DNA of 50,382 nucleotides, from contig JAIOIW010000032.1 in assembly GCA_019912385.1 (NCBI GenBank), forward strand, positions 1-50,382. Reading direction: 5' to 3'. Origin of the DNA: Notoacmeibacter sp. (lineage in GTDB: Bacteria > Pseudomonadota > Alphaproteobacteria > Rhizobiales > Rhizobiaceae). This document shows positions 26,458-34,687 of the stretch, piece after piece. A program made the translations under genes and the position numbers. Under the pieces are notes generated by a model. That model did not search any database. It worked only from the letters and a program-made list of their open reading frames with translations, and had not been told where the DNA came from. The first letter of the stretch is position 1, and each line of letters begins with the position of its first letter.

Positions 26458-27177
26458 CTATTCGCCGTCATAGATGTAGCCGATGCCGCGCACCGTGCGG
26501 ATCACGACCGGCTTCTGCGGATTGACCTCGATCTTGCGGCGGATTCGCGAAATGCGGATGTCGATGCTGCGGTCGAACGGATCCCAGGAACGGTCATGGG
26601 CGCCTTCAAGGATCTGGTCGCGGTTGAGAACGCGGCCGCGGTTGCGCGCAAACAGGCTGAGCAGGTTGAACTCCATCGAGGTCAGGGGGATCTCGTTGCC
26701 TTCTTCGTCGGTCAGCCTGGCGGCCTCCAGATCGAGACATGTCCTGCCGAAGCGAAAGCGCCGCCTCGTGTCCTCCTCGCGCTGTTCGTCGCCGGGCGCT
26801 GCCGCGGCCTTCCGGCGCAACACGGCCTTGATGCGGGCCTCGAGCTCGCGCAGGTCTACCGGTTTGCCGAGATAGTCGTCCGCCCCCATCTCCAGGCCGA
26901 TGATCCGGTCGACGACGTCGCTGGCCGCCGTCAGCATGATCACGGACGGATTGCAGTCTGCCTGGAGGCTCTTGAGGACCGAAAGGCCGCTCTCGCCGGG
27001 CATGTTGATGTCGAGCAGAACCAGGTCGGGCATCGCGGAATCCAGCGATGCGCGCAATTCGCCGGCATCGGCGGCCTGCGAGGCGACGAATCCCCGCCGC
27101 GAAAGATACTCGACGAGCATGTCGCGGACTTCGGCCTCGTCGTCGCAGATCAGGATGTGTTGCCGCTGCTCGTTCAT
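26458..27177 (-). CDS. OmpR-family response regulator
   Basis: 239-aa two-component regulator. The receiver domain (1-120) has the acidic pair Asp12-Asp13, phosphoacceptor Asp56 in LVLLDINMP and Lys105 in GKP. The C-terminal winged-helix DNA-binding domain (about 140-237) shows LTSMEFNLLSLFARNRGRVLNRDQIL and RIRRKIEVNPQKPVVIRTVRGIGYIYDGE. Its ATG overlaps the hybrid kinase stop by 4 bases, so the two are translationally coupled. It is the last gene of the globin - cyclase - kinase - regulator operon. Target genes are unknown. Confidence 0.94.
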   Translation of the reverse strand: MNEQRQHILICDDEAEVRDMLVEYLSRRGFVASQAADAGELRASLDSAMPDLVLLDINMPGESGLSVLKSLQADCNPSVIMLTAASDVVDRIIGLEMGADDYLGKPVDLRELEARIKAVLRRKAAAAPGDEQREEDTRRRFRFGRTCLDLEAARLTDEEGNEIPLTSMEFNLLSLFARNRGRVLNRDQILEGAHDRSWDPFDRSIDIRISRIRRKIEVNPQKPVVIRTVRGIGYIYDGE

Positions 27178-29120
27178 TTCCGGACCTCGCTGGCGATGGC
27201 GCGATCCAGCATCCGCTGGGCGAGCGCGCGCAATTCCGACGGCGCGATGGGCTTTTCCAGATATGGCCGGTTGGCGCTGTCGAGGAAACCGCGCGCCGAC
27301 GGGCTCATCGTGTCTCCGGTGACGAAGCCGATCCTGTCGGCCATGGCGGGCAGTTCGCGCGCCATGATCTCGTAGAACCCGCGGCCGCCGATCCCCGGCA
27401 TGTTGAGATCGCTCAGGATCAGCGCGTAGGCGTGGCTGCGGGCGAGCGTGAGGGCGGTTTCAGCCGAATCCGCGTGGTCGACGCCGTATCCGTCGCGTTG
27501 CAGGATTTCGCGTATCAGCTCGGCCACGTCGGCTTCGTCGTCGACGACGAGAATACGCCCGGCCGGCACGGCATTCGTCTCGGCAGGGCTCGCGGCATCC
27601 GCGACGGCTTGCCGCGGCGAGACCGGCAGACGCAGGACGAAGGTCGCGCCTTTTCCCGCGTCGGGTTCCAGCCGGATCTCTCCGTTGTGCGACGTGATTA
27701 CCCGGTGGCAGAACGCGAGGCCGATCCCCGTTCCCTTGCCCACGTCCTTGGTCGTGAAGAGCGGGTCGAAGATGCGACTGCGTATCGGTCTGGGCACGCC
27801 GGGCCCGTTGTCGCTCACACGGAGCTCGATCATGCCCGCCTTCTTGTGGAATGTGGACGAAACGTCGATCCGGTCTCCGGTTCCCGAGGCGCTGATCGCC
27901 TGGTCGGCATTGGTCAGGAGGTTGATAATGACCTGAACCAGTTGATCGGAGTCGCCCTGGATCCACGGCATGTCCGGCGCGAGGTCGATCTCGACGGACG
28001 CCTTCAGGCCGCTCGCGCCGTTGCGCAACGCCTCGACCGCTGTCTCGACGGCTTCGGCGAGATCCATCGGCGCGAGGCGTGCGGGCTGCTGGCGCGCCAT
28101 CGCGAGGAACGATTTGACGATGCGCGCGCAGCGTTCGGCTGCCCCCGATATCTTTTCCAGCCGGCGCAGCACCTCGGGATCCGTGGTCTCCTCGCGCATC
28201 ATCAGTGCATGGCCGACAACGACGGAAAGCGGGTTGTTGAGCTCATGCGCGACCCCGGCCAGGAGTTCGCCAAGCGCGGACATCTTCTCGGCCTGGAAGA
28301 TCTGTTCGCGCTGCCGGGCCAATTTTTGCTGCATCTCGACTTCCCGCGAGATGTCCACGATGCTCGAAACCGCGACCTCTTCGCCGCGATAGTTGATGAC
28401 ACGTGCAGAAACCGCGCAGGGGAAAGTCGCGCCGCCCGGTCGCAGGCCCGTCACAAGCATGTCGTCCACGCGCCCGTCGGGCAGGAGCGCGGTGACGAAA
28501 TCGGCGCGGTCCTCTCGGCTTGCGAAGTGGTCCTGCGAATTGAGCGACGTGCCGAGAAGCTCGGTGGCGGCGGGGGACCGGTAGATGATCTGGCCATCAC
28601 CGATCCGCGACATGATGACATTGGCTGGACAGGCCTCGAGCACCTTGCGCAGGAGGATGTCCGCTTGGCGTTCGTGTTCCTCGTATCGGCGCTTCCCGGT
28701 CGCGTCCGACTGCGTGACGACAAAACCGCCGACCGGCGTTTGCCGCATGGCGATTTCGTGAACGGCGCCGTTGGGCAGTTCGATTTCCAGCGGTGCTGGC
28801 GTTCCGGCGCCGGTCGCAAGCCGGTTCTCCATCCAGCGCAGGCGGTCCAGCGTCTCCGTGTCGATTGCGTTGCGCAGGCCCGATTCGCGAAGGATGATTT
28901 CCCATTCGATCCCGGGTTCCAGCAGATCGGCGATCAGCGGGTTGAGGTCGCGATATCCGGTGTTGCATCGCACGAGACGCGCATCCTCGTCGAACAGCGC
29001 CAGGCCTTCCGACATCGCTTCGATGACTTCCCGGAGCATGTCGGGCGAATTGTCGCCTTGCCGGGAAAGCGACTGTGCTTCCGCGCTCCTGTTCGTCGAC
29101 GGGTCGCGGCGCAGGCTCAT
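27174..29120 (-). CDS. Hybrid sensor histidine kinase with PAS domains and C-terminal receiver
   Basis: 648-aa cytoplasmic kinase with no membrane segments. In order: PAS-like domain (about 25-145), second PAS (about 155-262), HisKA with phosphoacceptor His292 in AGVAHELNNPL, and HATPase with the N-box around Asn400/Asn404, DNGPG at 437-441 and GTGIGLAF. A receiver domain follows from about 522, with Asp527-Asp528 and phosphoacceptor Asp571 in LILSDLNMPG. The extra receiver means either a phosphorelay or a sink. With no transmembrane sensor, the input is probably cytoplasmic, such as the upstream globin or cAMP. Both ends overlap neighbours by 4 bases. Confidence 0.94.
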   Translation of the reverse strand: MSLRRDPSTNRSAEAQSLSRQGDNSPDMLREVIEAMSEGLALFDEDARLVRCNTGYRDLNPLIADLLEPGIEWEIILRESGLRNAIDTETLDRLRWMENRLATGAGTPAPLEIELPNGAVHEIAMRQTPVGGFVVTQSDATGKRRYEEHERQADILLRKVLEACPANVIMSRIGDGQIIYRSPAATELLGTSLNSQDHFASREDRADFVTALLPDGRVDDMLVTGLRPGGATFPCAVSARVINYRGEEVAVSSIVDISREVEMQQKLARQREQIFQAEKMSALGELLAGVAHELNNPLSVVVGHALMMREETTDPEVLRRLEKISGAAERCARIVKSFLAMARQQPARLAPMDLAEAVETAVEALRNGASGLKASVEIDLAPDMPWIQGDSDQLVQVIINLLTNADQAISASGTGDRIDVSSTFHKKAGMIELRVSDNGPGVPRPIRSRIFDPLFTTKDVGKGTGIGLAFCHRVITSHNGEIRLEPDAGKGATFVLRLPVSPRQAVADAASPAETNAVPAGRILVVDDEADVAELIREILQRDGYGVDHADSAETALTLARSHAYALILSDLNMPGIGGRGFYEIMARELPAMADRIGFVTGDTMSPSARGFLDSANRPYLEKPIAPSELRALAQRMLDRAIASEVRK

Positions 29121-30178
29121 GACGGCAGCCCGTATCCCTGAGGCTGCTCCGCGATTGCCTCCATGCGAAAGATCTCGTGCTCGTTGCCGCCGCCCAGGTC
29201 ATGCATGCCCATGGACAGGCGGCTGAACCGTGCCGAAACAAGCTCGGCTATCGTGCTGTCCGCGGTGACGGTCATCGGTTCGGATTGCCCGCGGATACGC
29301 AATGCCCGCGTCACGGCCGGGCCGAAAACGTCGTAGATGTACTTCTGCACGCCGACCACGGAGCCGATGACCGCGCCGGTGGAGATGCCGATACGGCACT
29401 GCCACTGGATCGGATGGCTGTCGTTGCGCTGCCTGAGATAGCGCAGGAACCGAAGGGCGGCGTTCGCCACCGACATCGCATGATCGGGCGCGGCGTCGGG
29501 CATACCGGAGACGGTGATATAGGCATCGCCGATTGTCTTGATGCGTTCGCAGCCGAACTGCTCGCCGATCCGGTCGAACGCGCTGTAGATATCGTTGAGC
29601 TCGCTGACGATGACGCCGGGATCGAGTGTTGCGACCATTTCGGAAAAGCCGCAGAAGTCCAGCGTGAGCACCGAGACCGGGTCGTAAAGGCGCGGCGTGA
29701 CAACGCCGAAGGTCTTGTATTCCTCGTAGACCGGGCGCGGCATCATGTTGAGCAACAGCTTTTCCACCTGCTCCTTTTCCCGCTTTATCTCGCGCGTATT
29801 GCGCTCGACCATCATCGAGTAGGAATCGATCATCGATTCCAGTTCCTTGATGCGGGTGATGTTCTGGCAGACCAGGACGGCGATGCGCTCGTCGCCTTCG
29901 AGGGCGCGGTTGAAATCCATCGACACCGTCATGGTGCGGCGCTTCACCTTGAATGTGGTCTCGGCGGTGTAGCGACCCCCGTCTTTGAGGGCCTCTCGCA
30001 ATGCCTCGATGTCCATCGCGGCAAACAGATCCGACAGCCGCGCTTCGGGATCGGGCTCGCCGAACCATTCCGAGAACGTGTCATTGTGGAAACGAAACCT
30101 GAGTTCGTTGAGATCGAGCAGGGCCACGCCGACGCCGATGGCGCGCAGCAGCTGTTCGTTGATTGCTTCAATCGACAT
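29117..30178 (-). CDS. Class III adenylate cyclase with PAS-like and coiled-coil input region
   Basis: 353-aa protein. A PAS-like region (about 1-110) and a coiled coil with the linker LLLNMMPRPVYEEYKTFG (about 112-158) resemble the input of soluble guanylate cyclases. The catalytic domain (about 165-345) keeps both metal Asp residues, Asp174 (LTLDFCGFSE) and Asp218 (KTIGDAYIT). The base-selecting residues are Lys214 and Asp283, the adenylate cyclase pair, so the predicted product is cAMP. The transition-state Asn is replaced by Thr290 while Arg294 is kept, so activity needs testing. It is coupled to the truncated globin (3-base gap) and overlaps the hybrid kinase. Confidence 0.9.
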   Translation of the reverse strand: MSIEAINEQLLRAIGVGVALLDLNELRFRFHNDTFSEWFGEPDPEARLSDLFAAMDIEALREALKDGGRYTAETTFKVKRRTMTVSMDFNRALEGDERIAVLVCQNITRIKELESMIDSYSMMVERNTREIKREKEQVEKLLLNMMPRPVYEEYKTFGVVTPRLYDPVSVLTLDFCGFSEMVATLDPGVIVSELNDIYSAFDRIGEQFGCERIKTIGDAYITVSGMPDAAPDHAMSVANAALRFLRYLRQRNDSHPIQWQCRIGISTGAVIGSVVGVQKYIYDVFGPAVTRALRIRGQSEPMTVTADSTIAELVSARFSRLSMGMHDLGGGNEHEIFRMEAIAEQPQGYGLPS

Positions 30179-30181
30179 GAC

Positions 30182-30538
30182 CTACCCCACGATCAGGTTG
30201 CGGCGTTTCTCAAAGGCGTTGACGACGGATTCGACGTCCTCGGACGCCATGCCGTGGTCGGCGAGCGTCTCGGCAAGCACCTCCGCCATGATGTCGAATT
30301 GGCGGGCGCTGATTGCCAGGTGCTGATGGGTCCGGGAGATCTGGTCGTTCGAATAGGACGCCGGTCCGCCAAGCAGGGACGATATGAACTTGGTCTGGTG
30401 GTCGACGATCCTCGCCATGTCGATATCGTCAAAGAATGGTCCGATGTCGTCGTCGTCAAGCAAGCGGTTGTACAGGTCGAGAACCATGCGGCTGACCTTG
30501 GAGAAGCCACCGTATTTCTGAAAAAGCGTCTGTTCCAT
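30182..30538 (-). CDS. Group I truncated hemoglobin (trHbN/GlbN type)
   Basis: 118-aa heme protein of the 2-on-2 globin family, aligning almost without gaps to Mycobacterium tuberculosis GlbN with a 10-residue offset. The heme-pocket residues match: Tyr23 (B10), Phe36 (CD1), Gln48 (E11) and proximal His71 (F8, in RTHQHLAI); E7 is Ile44. The Tyr/Gln distal pocket fits tight O2 binding or NO dioxygenation. It is the first gene of an operon with an adenylate cyclase and a two-component pair, so a sensory role is likely. The ATG at 30538 has only a weak binding site. Confidence 0.92.
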   Translation of the reverse strand: MEQTLFQKYGGFSKVSRMVLDLYNRLLDDDDIGPFFDDIDMARIVDHQTKFISSLLGGPASYSNDQISRTHQHLAISARQFDIMAEVLAETLADHGMASEDVESVVNAFEKRRNLIVG

Positions 30539-30608
30539 CTTGCGAAATACCTGCGTTATGCGGACGACGCATTGAGCTTGCGCCTGCCCGACCCCCTCAC
30601 TGGCAAAA

Positions 30609-30637
30609 ATTGTGCCGGGTAAAGACGGGACAGGCAA
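30609..30637 (-). promoter_or_regulatory. Candidate promoter of the globin-cyclase-kinase operon
   Basis: On the minus strand TTGCCT (30637-30632) and CACAAT (30614-30609) are 17 bases apart. This would give a leader of about 65 bases to the globin ATG. I saw no FNR/FixK-type box (TTGAT-N4-ATCAA) in this interval. Confidence 0.35.
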
Positions 30638-30720
30638 GGACAAAGCGGACCGCGGGTTGGCGCGGGGGATGCCGGGAACGGGGACCGGCGGCGTCCACCG
30701 ACGCAAGGAAGAGGCCGTTC

Positions 30721-31575
30721 TCATGCCGCCGCCAGCCAGGACGCGCCGGTGACCCGGTCCAGCCTTTCGGCGGCCGTGACATGGGCTGCGATCATGGGAT
30801 CGACCACGTGCGGATCGGTGAGCGGCGCCATGTGGCCGGCGTCGGCGATTTCGGCCAGTTCGGCCGAAGGCAGGCTGCGCGACAGGTTCGTTGACAGGTA
30901 TTGCGCGATGGCCGGCGACTGCCGGCCGGTAATCGCCAGCACCGGGCACCGGATCGATGCGTAGTCGGCAAAGGTCGCGTGCTCCGCCGAGATCGCCGCG
31001 AATTCGTCCATGACCTGGCCGGTCCGCCGCGCAAGCTTCGCGCGCAATGCGCGACTTGTGCGCAACCAGGCACCGTCGCCGTTCCAGAAATCCACGAACC
31101 GGCCCATCGCGGCGGCGGCATCGCCTTCCGCGCAGGCGGCACGCATGTCCGCAATGACGGTCTCCAGACCGTCCAGATCGGGATGCTTCGGGGTTTCCTC
31201 GGCAAGCAGGTGGAAAGCCGCCGGCTCGATGACCACAAGGCTCCTGACCAGCCATGGCAACGTCTGGGCGACCTTGAGCGCAACAGCGCCGCCGAAAGAG
31301 TGACCGACGAGGTGAAACGGCTCGCCGATCTCCGAGAACAGGGCGGAAAGCCTGGTCGCGATGGCGGACAGGCCCGTGCCGTTTCCGCCGACCGGTGACG
31401 AGTTTCCGTTTCCCGGCAGGTCCGGCCGGATGACGCGAAACCGCCCGGCCAGATAGCCGGTGAGGCTCTCCCACTGGTCGCCCGTCGATGCGGAGGCATG
31501 CAGGGCCACAACCGGGGCCCCGGCCCCATCCTCGCGATAATGAACAAAGCTGCCCCTGTGTTCGATGAACGGCAT
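30721..31575 (-). CDS. Alpha/beta hydrolase
   Basis: 284-aa alpha/beta-fold hydrolase, no signal peptide. The nucleophile elbow is VGHSFGG with Ser93, the oxyanion region is LHASASTGDQW, and the catalytic His lies in ADAGHMAPLTDP near the C-terminus. PDLPGNGNSSP is a typical loop after strand 4. The substrate is unknown; ester, lactone or C-C hydrolases all occur in this family. It carries the shared three-box upstream element (31636-31682) found before the monooxygenase, OsmC and MFS genes, so it probably belongs to that regulon. AGGAAG lies before the ATG at 31575. Confidence 0.9.
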   Translation of the reverse strand: MPFIEHRGSFVHYREDGAGAPVVALHASASTGDQWESLTGYLAGRFRVIRPDLPGNGNSSPVGGNGTGLSAIATRLSALFSEIGEPFHLVGHSFGGAVALKVAQTLPWLVRSLVVIEPAAFHLLAEETPKHPDLDGLETVIADMRAACAEGDAAAAMGRFVDFWNGDGAWLRTSRALRAKLARRTGQVMDEFAAISAEHATFADYASIRCPVLAITGRQSPAIAQYLSTNLSRSLPSAELAEIADAGHMAPLTDPHVVDPMIAAHVTAAERLDRVTGASWLAAA

Positions 31576-31635
31576 CGGTTCTTCCTCCCGTCAGCGGGAA
31601 CATGTCTTTCGATCGCCAGTAGCTAGGACCGCGGC

Positions 31636-31682
31636 GTTTCAGATGCGTGTCTGCGGAAGCAGGCGCGTGTTTCAATTGTTTC
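31636..31682 (-). promoter_or_regulatory. Shared three-box regulatory element, copy A (alpha/beta hydrolase)
   Basis: Read on the minus strand: GAAAC-AATT-GAAAC (31682-31669), 26 bases, then CTGAAAC (31642-31636). TCCTAG follows 7 bases later and could serve as a weak -10. The last box ends 60 bases before the hydrolase start codon. The same layout occurs four more times in the window. Confidence 0.75.
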
Positions 31683-31703
31683 AGGCCGGCGCGGGATGAC
31701 CGC

Positions 31704-31750
31704 GAAACAAATGAAACACCGCGGGCGCCGCGGCGAAATCCGCCTGAAAC
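31704..31750 (+). promoter_or_regulatory. Shared three-box regulatory element, copy B (DUF1127 gene)
   Basis: On the plus strand: GAAAC-AAAT-GAAAC (31704-31717), 26 bases, then CTGAAAC (31744-31750). The last box ends 50 bases before the DUF1127 start codon. It is back to back with copy A, with 21 bases between the two tandem-box parts, so one region may control both divergent genes. Confidence 0.75.
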
Positions 31751-31800
31751 GCGGGTTTGAGACTGTCCCGGCATCGGAAAACCAGACAATGGAGCAGACG

Positions 31801-31965
31801 ATGATCAGCAAGATCAGGCATGCCATGCGACGCGCGGCGAAACGTTCCCGCAACCGGCGCGAATACGAGTTCCTCATGCATCACAACAACGACCAGATTT
31901 TCCGGGATATCGGCCTTACCCGGGCGGATGTCGCAAGGCTCTATCGCCAATCCCGGCATATCTAA
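31801..31965 (+). CDS. Small DUF1127 family protein
   Basis: 54-aa basic protein. The C-terminal half NNDQIFRDIGLTRADVARLY is the DUF1127 signature (YjiS-like). Small alphaproteobacterial DUF1127 proteins have been tied to RNA turnover and to phosphate, carbon or stress responses in other species; the role here is unknown. GGAG lies 7 bases before the ATG at 31801. An intrinsic terminator follows 32 bases after the stop, so it is monocistronic. It shares the three-box element with the monooxygenase island. Confidence 0.85.
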   Translation: MISKIRHAMRRAAKRSRNRREYEFLMHHNNDQIFRDIGLTRADVARLYRQSRHI

Positions 31966-31997
31966 CCGCAAGCGAATTCCTCCCAGACCTCCAGACT

Positions 31998-32024
31998 GCC
32001 CGCCGGAAATGGCGGGCTTTTTTT
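31998..32024 (+). terminator. Intrinsic terminator after the DUF1127 gene
   Basis: The stem GCCCGCC (31998-32004) pairs with GGCGGGC (32011-32017) around loop GGAAAT and is followed by seven T. Confidence 0.92.
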
Positions 32025-32112
32025 ATCCGCAGCACGGCCATGCGAAGCGCCGGAGCACGGGCCCCGGCGCGTGGGGTCTTTCAAGGCGGCCGATACCCCG
32101 GCCATGCGGCGC

Positions 32113-33279
32113 TCAGGCGGCGCGCAGGCTGGCACCGAAGGCAGACAGCATCCAGTCCTGTTCCTCCTTCATGATGCCGTTGAGGCGCTTGTGCAGGCCC
32201 ATCAGTTCCTCGAGGCTCCAGGTGAGGGACGCGATCTGGTCGGTGACCTCGAACAGTTCGCGCGACAGCGCGTCGCGCGCCTGCTGGTATCGGTCAAGCG
32301 CGCTCGCGCCCCCGGCAACCGCCCGCGCGAGGATCTCCGCGTCCCGCAGGGCATCCGTGATCCCGTGCGCTGTCAGCGGATCCTTGAAATAGCTCGCGTC
32401 GCCGACCAACGCCCAGCCTGGCCCGGCGGCTTGGCGCATATGGCCCTTCTGGCCGACGAAACCCACGGGCCGCGAGGCAAGGCTCGCCGTCGCAAGCACA
32501 CCGCGAAGTTCGGGGAACGCGGCGGCGACGGTGTGCAAGCCGTCCTCGAGACGGCCGCGCATGCCGGATAGATAGAGTTGCCGGGGCATCGCGACGAAGA
32601 CGCAGGTTTGTCCGTCATTCGTCGGAATGGCGCCGGCGGAAAGACCGGGCATGAAATACCAGCGGTTGCCGCGATGCTCCATGCCGCCGAAATAGGCGTA
32701 GACGACAGAGGAGGCGTGACTGGCCTGCCGCTCGACAGCGGCATTGGCGAAGCGGGCGACCGCGGAGCGCCGGCCGTCGGCACCGACGACGATGTCGCTT
32801 GTCAACGAGAAGGTGGCGCCTCCCTCGGTACCGGCGAGCACGCCGCGTACCCGCCCGTCGGGACCGTGCAGCAGTCCGCGACAGGACACGCCGAAGCGTG
32901 CGTCTGCACCTGCCTCGACGGCCGCGTCCACCAGGACCGAATCCAGAAGGTACCGGCGGGGCGAGTAGAGCGCGTGGACACCATGCGACGGCTTGACATC
33001 CACTTCGAATGTCTCGTTCCCGTAGATGAATGCGGTGCTGCGGATGGGCGGCGTGCCGGCGCGCTCGATCCGGTCCAGGACACCCCAGGAATTCAGTTGC
33101 ATCACGGCGCCGCGCATCAGCGCATGGGTCGACATCGTGTCGGTTCCGCGGATGCCTGAATCGATCATGAGCACCCGTGCGCCCTGGCGAGCGAGCAACA
33201 TGGCGGTGGCCGCGCCGGCGCAGCGCGCGCCGACGACGATCGCATCGTAATGCTTTGCGAATGTTCCCTGGATCTGCAT
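32113..33279 (-). CDS. FAD-dependent monooxygenase (PHBH/geranylgeranyl reductase-like)
   Basis: 388-aa class A flavoprotein. The N-terminal dinucleotide motif is DAIVVGARCAGAATAMLLARQG, VGADGRRSAVAR is the central DG motif, and GWALVGDASYFKDPLTAHGITDALRDAEILA is the GD motif contacting the FAD ribityl chain. It likely hydroxylates or epoxidises a small organic substrate with NAD(P)H and O2; the substrate is unknown. It lies 12 bases downstream of the second flavoprotein gene and is evidently co-transcribed with it. Confidence 0.88.
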   Translation of the reverse strand: MQIQGTFAKHYDAIVVGARCAGAATAMLLARQGARVLMIDSGIRGTDTMSTHALMRGAVMQLNSWGVLDRIERAGTPPIRSTAFIYGNETFEVDVKPSHGVHALYSPRRYLLDSVLVDAAVEAGADARFGVSCRGLLHGPDGRVRGVLAGTEGGATFSLTSDIVVGADGRRSAVARFANAAVERQASHASSVVYAYFGGMEHRGNRWYFMPGLSAGAIPTNDGQTCVFVAMPRQLYLSGMRGRLEDGLHTVAAAFPELRGVLATASLASRPVGFVGQKGHMRQAAGPGWALVGDASYFKDPLTAHGITDALRDAEILARAVAGGASALDRYQQARDALSRELFEVTDQIASLTWSLEELMGLHKRLNGIMKEEQDWMLSAFGASLRAA

Positions 33280-33291
33280 CGAATGTTCCTT

Positions 33292-34542
33292 TCAGGCTGC
33301 CTTTTGCGGGAGATGTTTGAGGTGACGCGCGATGTCGGCCACGAGTTCCCAGGCGTCGCGGCCGACACCGTCGATGAAGGTCGACGAGCGGCGGCGCATG
33401 AACGGAAGGCCGAGCGTGAAAAGGCCGGGCACTTCGCTCACGCCGCCGGTGTTGCGGATCTCGCCAACCTCGTCGAGGACGGGGATCTGCAGCCACGCGT
33501 AGGAGCGGCGGTAGCCGGTCGCCCAGACGATGGTGCGAATGCCGGCGGCCTTGAGGTCGATCCGCGCGACATTACTGCCGGTCGGGCCGGGCCGGGCCCA
33601 GGCGAGCGGATCCGCGGGCACGTCGAGGCCGGCGTGATCGACAAATGCGTCGATGCGCGCGAGCAGTTTGCGCCGCCGGTCCTCCGCCGCCGCGCATTCG
33701 TGGGAAAGGTCGGGAGCGATTGCCGCCGTGCCGCCGGCGGCGCCGATCGCGTGGCCGACCACGCGGACTCCGCGTTCCGCCAGCCGCGGAAGATCGAGCG
33801 AGTGCCCTTCCGGGTGGCCGATCAATTGCAGGGAGGGCTGACGGATGAGTTGGCGCCCGTCGGCATCGGGCGGCCGCCTCTCGTCGAGAAAGCCGCAGGC
33901 GTCGAGCCAGGCCATGATGTCGCGACCGCGATAGCGGCGCGGGACGCGAACATGGCGGCCGGCCGCGATCGTAACCGGATGGCCGGCGCGGTTCATCTCG
34001 TCGGCGAGCTGGATGCCGGTGGCCGATGCGCCGACCACGAGCACGCCGCCGGCGGGCAGGTTGGCCGGCGACCGGTAGCGTTCGGGGACGATCTGCTCGA
34101 TGTCGTGCGAAAGGTCAGACGCCCATGCCGGGACGTTCGGCTGGTCGCAGGCACCGGTCGCCACGACCACGCATTTCGCGATCCAGGTACCGCGATCGGT
34201 GGTTGCGCTGAAATGTGCGCCTGCGCGGGACAGGCAAAGGACGCGCGTGCGCGTGTGCACCGGCGCACCGAAGGACGCGCCGTAGGATTCGAGAAAGCGG
34301 ACGACCTCCGCGCGACGCATGAATCCGTCCGGATCCTTGCCGGCATAGGAATGCCCGGGAAGCCGGGTCATCCAGTTCGGCGTCAGCAACCGCAGCGAAT
34401 CCCAGCGCTCGGAGCGCCAGCGTTCGCCGATATCGCCGCGTTCGATGAGTTCGTGATCGATGCCGGCTTCCATGAGGCAACGGCTCAGTGCCAGGCCTGC
34501 CTGGCCGGCTCCGATGATCAGGACATCCGTTTGGTGAGCCAC
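33292..34542 (-). CDS. NAD(P)/FAD-dependent flavin monooxygenase (CzcO-like)
   Basis: 416-aa two-dinucleotide-fold flavoprotein. The FAD motif VLIIGAGQAGLALSRCL is near residue 10, followed by the ERWRSERWDSLRLLTPNWMTRLPG segment typical of CzcO-like and FMO/Baeyer-Villiger relatives. The NADPH motif is VLVVGASATGIQLADEM, and WATGYRRSY is the C-terminal ATG motif. I chose GTG at 34542 because AAGGAGA precedes it with 7-base spacing. It is the first gene of a two-monooxygenase operon, with the three-box element 78 bases upstream. Confidence 0.87.
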   Translation of the reverse strand: MAHQTDVLIIGAGQAGLALSRCLMEAGIDHELIERGDIGERWRSERWDSLRLLTPNWMTRLPGHSYAGKDPDGFMRRAEVVRFLESYGASFGAPVHTRTRVLCLSRAGAHFSATTDRGTWIAKCVVVATGACDQPNVPAWASDLSHDIEQIVPERYRSPANLPAGGVLVVGASATGIQLADEMNRAGHPVTIAAGRHVRVPRRYRGRDIMAWLDACGFLDERRPPDADGRQLIRQPSLQLIGHPEGHSLDLPRLAERGVRVVGHAIGAAGGTAAIAPDLSHECAAAEDRRRKLLARIDAFVDHAGLDVPADPLAWARPGPTGSNVARIDLKAAGIRTIVWATGYRRSYAWLQIPVLDEVGEIRNTGGVSEVPGLFTLGLPFMRRRSSTFIDGVGRDAWELVADIARHLKHLPQKAA

Positions 34543-34620
34543 GGCCAATCTCCTTGCGCGGGACCGAAAAGGGACCGGAACCCGGTCCGCTGAAACCTGG
34601 CAATGGAGTACCAAGTGCTT

Positions 34621-34666
34621 GTTTCAGCATGACTTCCCTGCTCAAAATCAGCGTTTCATTTGTTTC
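34621..34666 (-). promoter_or_regulatory. Shared three-box regulatory element, copy C (monooxygenase operon)
   Basis: Read on the minus strand: GAAAC-AAAT-GAAAC (34666-34653), 25 bases, then CTGAAAC (34627-34621). TGGTAC follows 7 bases later, where copies A and D have TCCTAG. The last box ends 78 bases before the GTG of the flavin monooxygenase. Confidence 0.75.
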
Positions 34667-34687
34667 CGGGAGAAAGTCGCCGAACGG

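Noticed and set aside
34592-34611. Possible sigma-54 promoter (TTGGTAC...TTGCC) before the flavin monooxygenase
   Set aside because: Spacing between GG and GC is 9 instead of 10 bases, and the other four copies of the shared element show no -24/-12 pair.
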